NCBI GenBank assembly: GCA_020465985.1
Contig: JAANYP010002083.1
Coordinates: forward strand, 310,001-374,000
Origin: Centrapalus pauciflorus
Lineage: Eukaryota; Streptophyta; Magnoliopsida; Asterales; Asteraceae
Reading direction: 5' to 3'
Length of the DNA stretch: 64,000 nt
The translations under genes and the position numbers were made by a program. The notes under the pieces were generated by a model. It saw only the letters and a program-made list of their open reading frames with translations, had not been told where the DNA came from and made no database searches. Of the stretch, positions 62,661 to 64,000 are shown piece by piece (position 1 is the first letter of the stretch; the number at the start of each line of letters is the position of its first letter).

Positions 62661-64000
62661 TCACTCTGACCGGATATGATCTGACTGAGATGTGCCCGTG
62701 CCCGTGCCCATTGACTTTCCATGGTTGACTTGTTGCCGAAAGAACGCTGCCATGTTGTTGCACATTTCCATGTTCATATGCTGCAGCAAGAAAAATAGGA
62801 CTTTGTTAGCTTGTTTCTGGCTTAGAAAGTTAGAATGGTTATGCCAATCGTCCCAAAACGCGATAACAAATTGGAAGTTGAAAACTAGATGTTTGACTAC
62901 TGATGTAGTCAAATTTAGAGACTTCCCCCTTCCCATTATGACATACTTGTGCTAGAAACGCGCTATGTGGATCGCTGAATGGAACAGTGGTGTTGTTGGG
63001 CGAGCGAGCGTGGATCGTTTGTGGTGTGGCGGGGTTAATCATAGTTTGTGGGACCATGAAAGGATGATGAGGTGGCTGGGGCATAACTCCTGGAATCCCC
63101 ATCTGAAGCCCGAATCCCATTCCCATTCGGGCTAGCATCGACATCTGAAGCTGCTGCTGCTGCTGTTGACGTTGTTGTTGCAATTGTAAGGGCACAGGTA
63201 TCATCATTTGTGGTGTTGGGATTGGCATGTTCTTCATTAACTGCACTTGTGCTTGTAGCTTCTTTAAGTAATCGATCACTTCATCCAACATCGATGCTTT
63301 ATCCGTCTATATAAGCAATTTCCAAATTTAGATAATGACTATGAAATGAGGTACCTGTTGACTTTTCTGAGGTCAAAATGACACCTTTTTTTAATCTTTA
63401 AATTGACAAAAAATGTTACCATTATAAACATATTGAACACCCAGTTTACTTTATGATATATGTTTTAAATGTAATATTCTTGGTGTTAAGTTGTTTTTTT
63501 TTGGTAAAATGCATACCAATTTTGGATTTGAAAATTAGCTGGATTGACTTCAAAAGTAACAGAAGTAAATTCTAACCTTGCTAGCATTAGGAACCAGTTT
63601 TTGTAGAGCTTTCATCTTCTGGTTGATCCTTTCTCTTCGTCGCTAAAACAATGTCGTAATAGCATAAGATCACATGTGTCTCCAAGTTCTATTAAAAATT
63701 TATGAATAAATTTTTTTTAAGTAGATTACCCGTTCGGACTGGTTATGAATAGCAGCAGCTCTGCTTCGCCGGCTTGATTGAGATCTAACTGTTTCACCCT
63801 CAGTCCTACATTCTTCTTCTTGATTTTCCTGTTCACAATCAAGAAATGACATATTAAAAACATGGAATTTATATGCATAAATTACTAATTCTGACAATTC
63901 TTTCACTTTCATGATGAAATAAAACAACTTGGAAATCTTTTCTTTAAATCTTTATACCGATCCATATTGACAAGCAGAATCATCTTCTGTGTTTTTACTC
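62661..64000 (-). CDS. bHLH transcription factor, UNE10/PIF8-like, 3' part
   Basis: Exons visible on the minus strand: 64000-63958 (partial), 63828-63730, 63642-63577, 63306-62947, 62780-62661; all GT-AG, 228 aa of the C-terminal part. The bHLH region is SRRSRAAAIHNQSER plus RRRERINQKMKALQKLVPNASK and TDKASMLDEVIDYLKKLQAQ; His, Glu and Arg of the basic region are present, so G-box/E-box DNA binding is expected. Then come a Gln tract and Met/Pro/Gly-rich tail (PFMVPQTM, SDPHSAFLAQ). The pattern fits Arabidopsis UNE10/PIF8, phytochrome-interacting-type factors in light responses. The N-terminal APB motif that would prove phytochrome binding lies outside the window. Confidence 0.9.

Overview
The window is nuclear DNA of a flowering plant, most likely a eudicot (possibly an asterid; I cannot name the species). 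The evidence is intron-rich genes of plant-only families, a tRNA-Asp-primed LTR retrotransposon, tRNA-derived SINEs, Tourist/hAT/MULE-type MITEs, a plant Helitron with RPA genes, and AT-rich intergenic DNA with very long TA microsatellites.

Four ordinary host genes are visible. (1) 7.0-10.4 kb, plus strand: an LRR receptor kinase closely resembling Arabidopsis NILR1 (At1g74360). (2) 10.8-13.2 kb, minus strand: a seven-exon flavin-containing monooxygenase of the plant FMO GS-OX type, with a SINE and a Tourist-like MITE in its introns. (3) 54.6-56.0 kb, plus strand: a plant calmodulin-binding-domain protein. (4) 62.7-64.0 kb, minus strand, cut by the window edge: a bHLH factor of the UNE10/PIF8 type.

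The rest is mobile or repetitive. At 1-3.7 kb lies part of a non-autonomous LTR retrotransposon, followed by a CCCTACC minisatellite that flips strand at its midpoint (3.8-5.0 kb). At 17.6-21.3 kb five different foldback elements are strung between six TA arrays. Several long foldback elements have perfect 9-bp (one 10-bp) target-site duplications, as expected of MULE-type MITEs. Two hAT-type MITEs of one family, a third hAT-type element, two SINEs and a non-autonomous Helitron have clear termini.

The most interesting region is 27.8-47.8 kb. Its left part is the 3' half of a large minus-strand Helitron: a CTAG-T terminus with hairpin, a five-exon OB-fold gene, a nine-exon RPA1-like gene and a decayed Rep/helicase (HUH, twin-Tyr and PIF1-type motifs present but broken by two stops, a frameshift and an apparent internal deletion). 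Upstream, on the same strand, are four further small genes I do not recognise: a 100-aa protein, a single-exon frame with one stop, a 189-aa protein, and an eight-exon frame with one stop. Two of the intact ones end in or contain textbook SUMO-interacting motifs followed by acidic residues. If the 5' end is the candidate at 47,777, this is one roughly 20-kb Helitron with a dead transposase but several intact passenger genes. That single-element reading is inference; the gene structures themselves were read from the sequence by hand.
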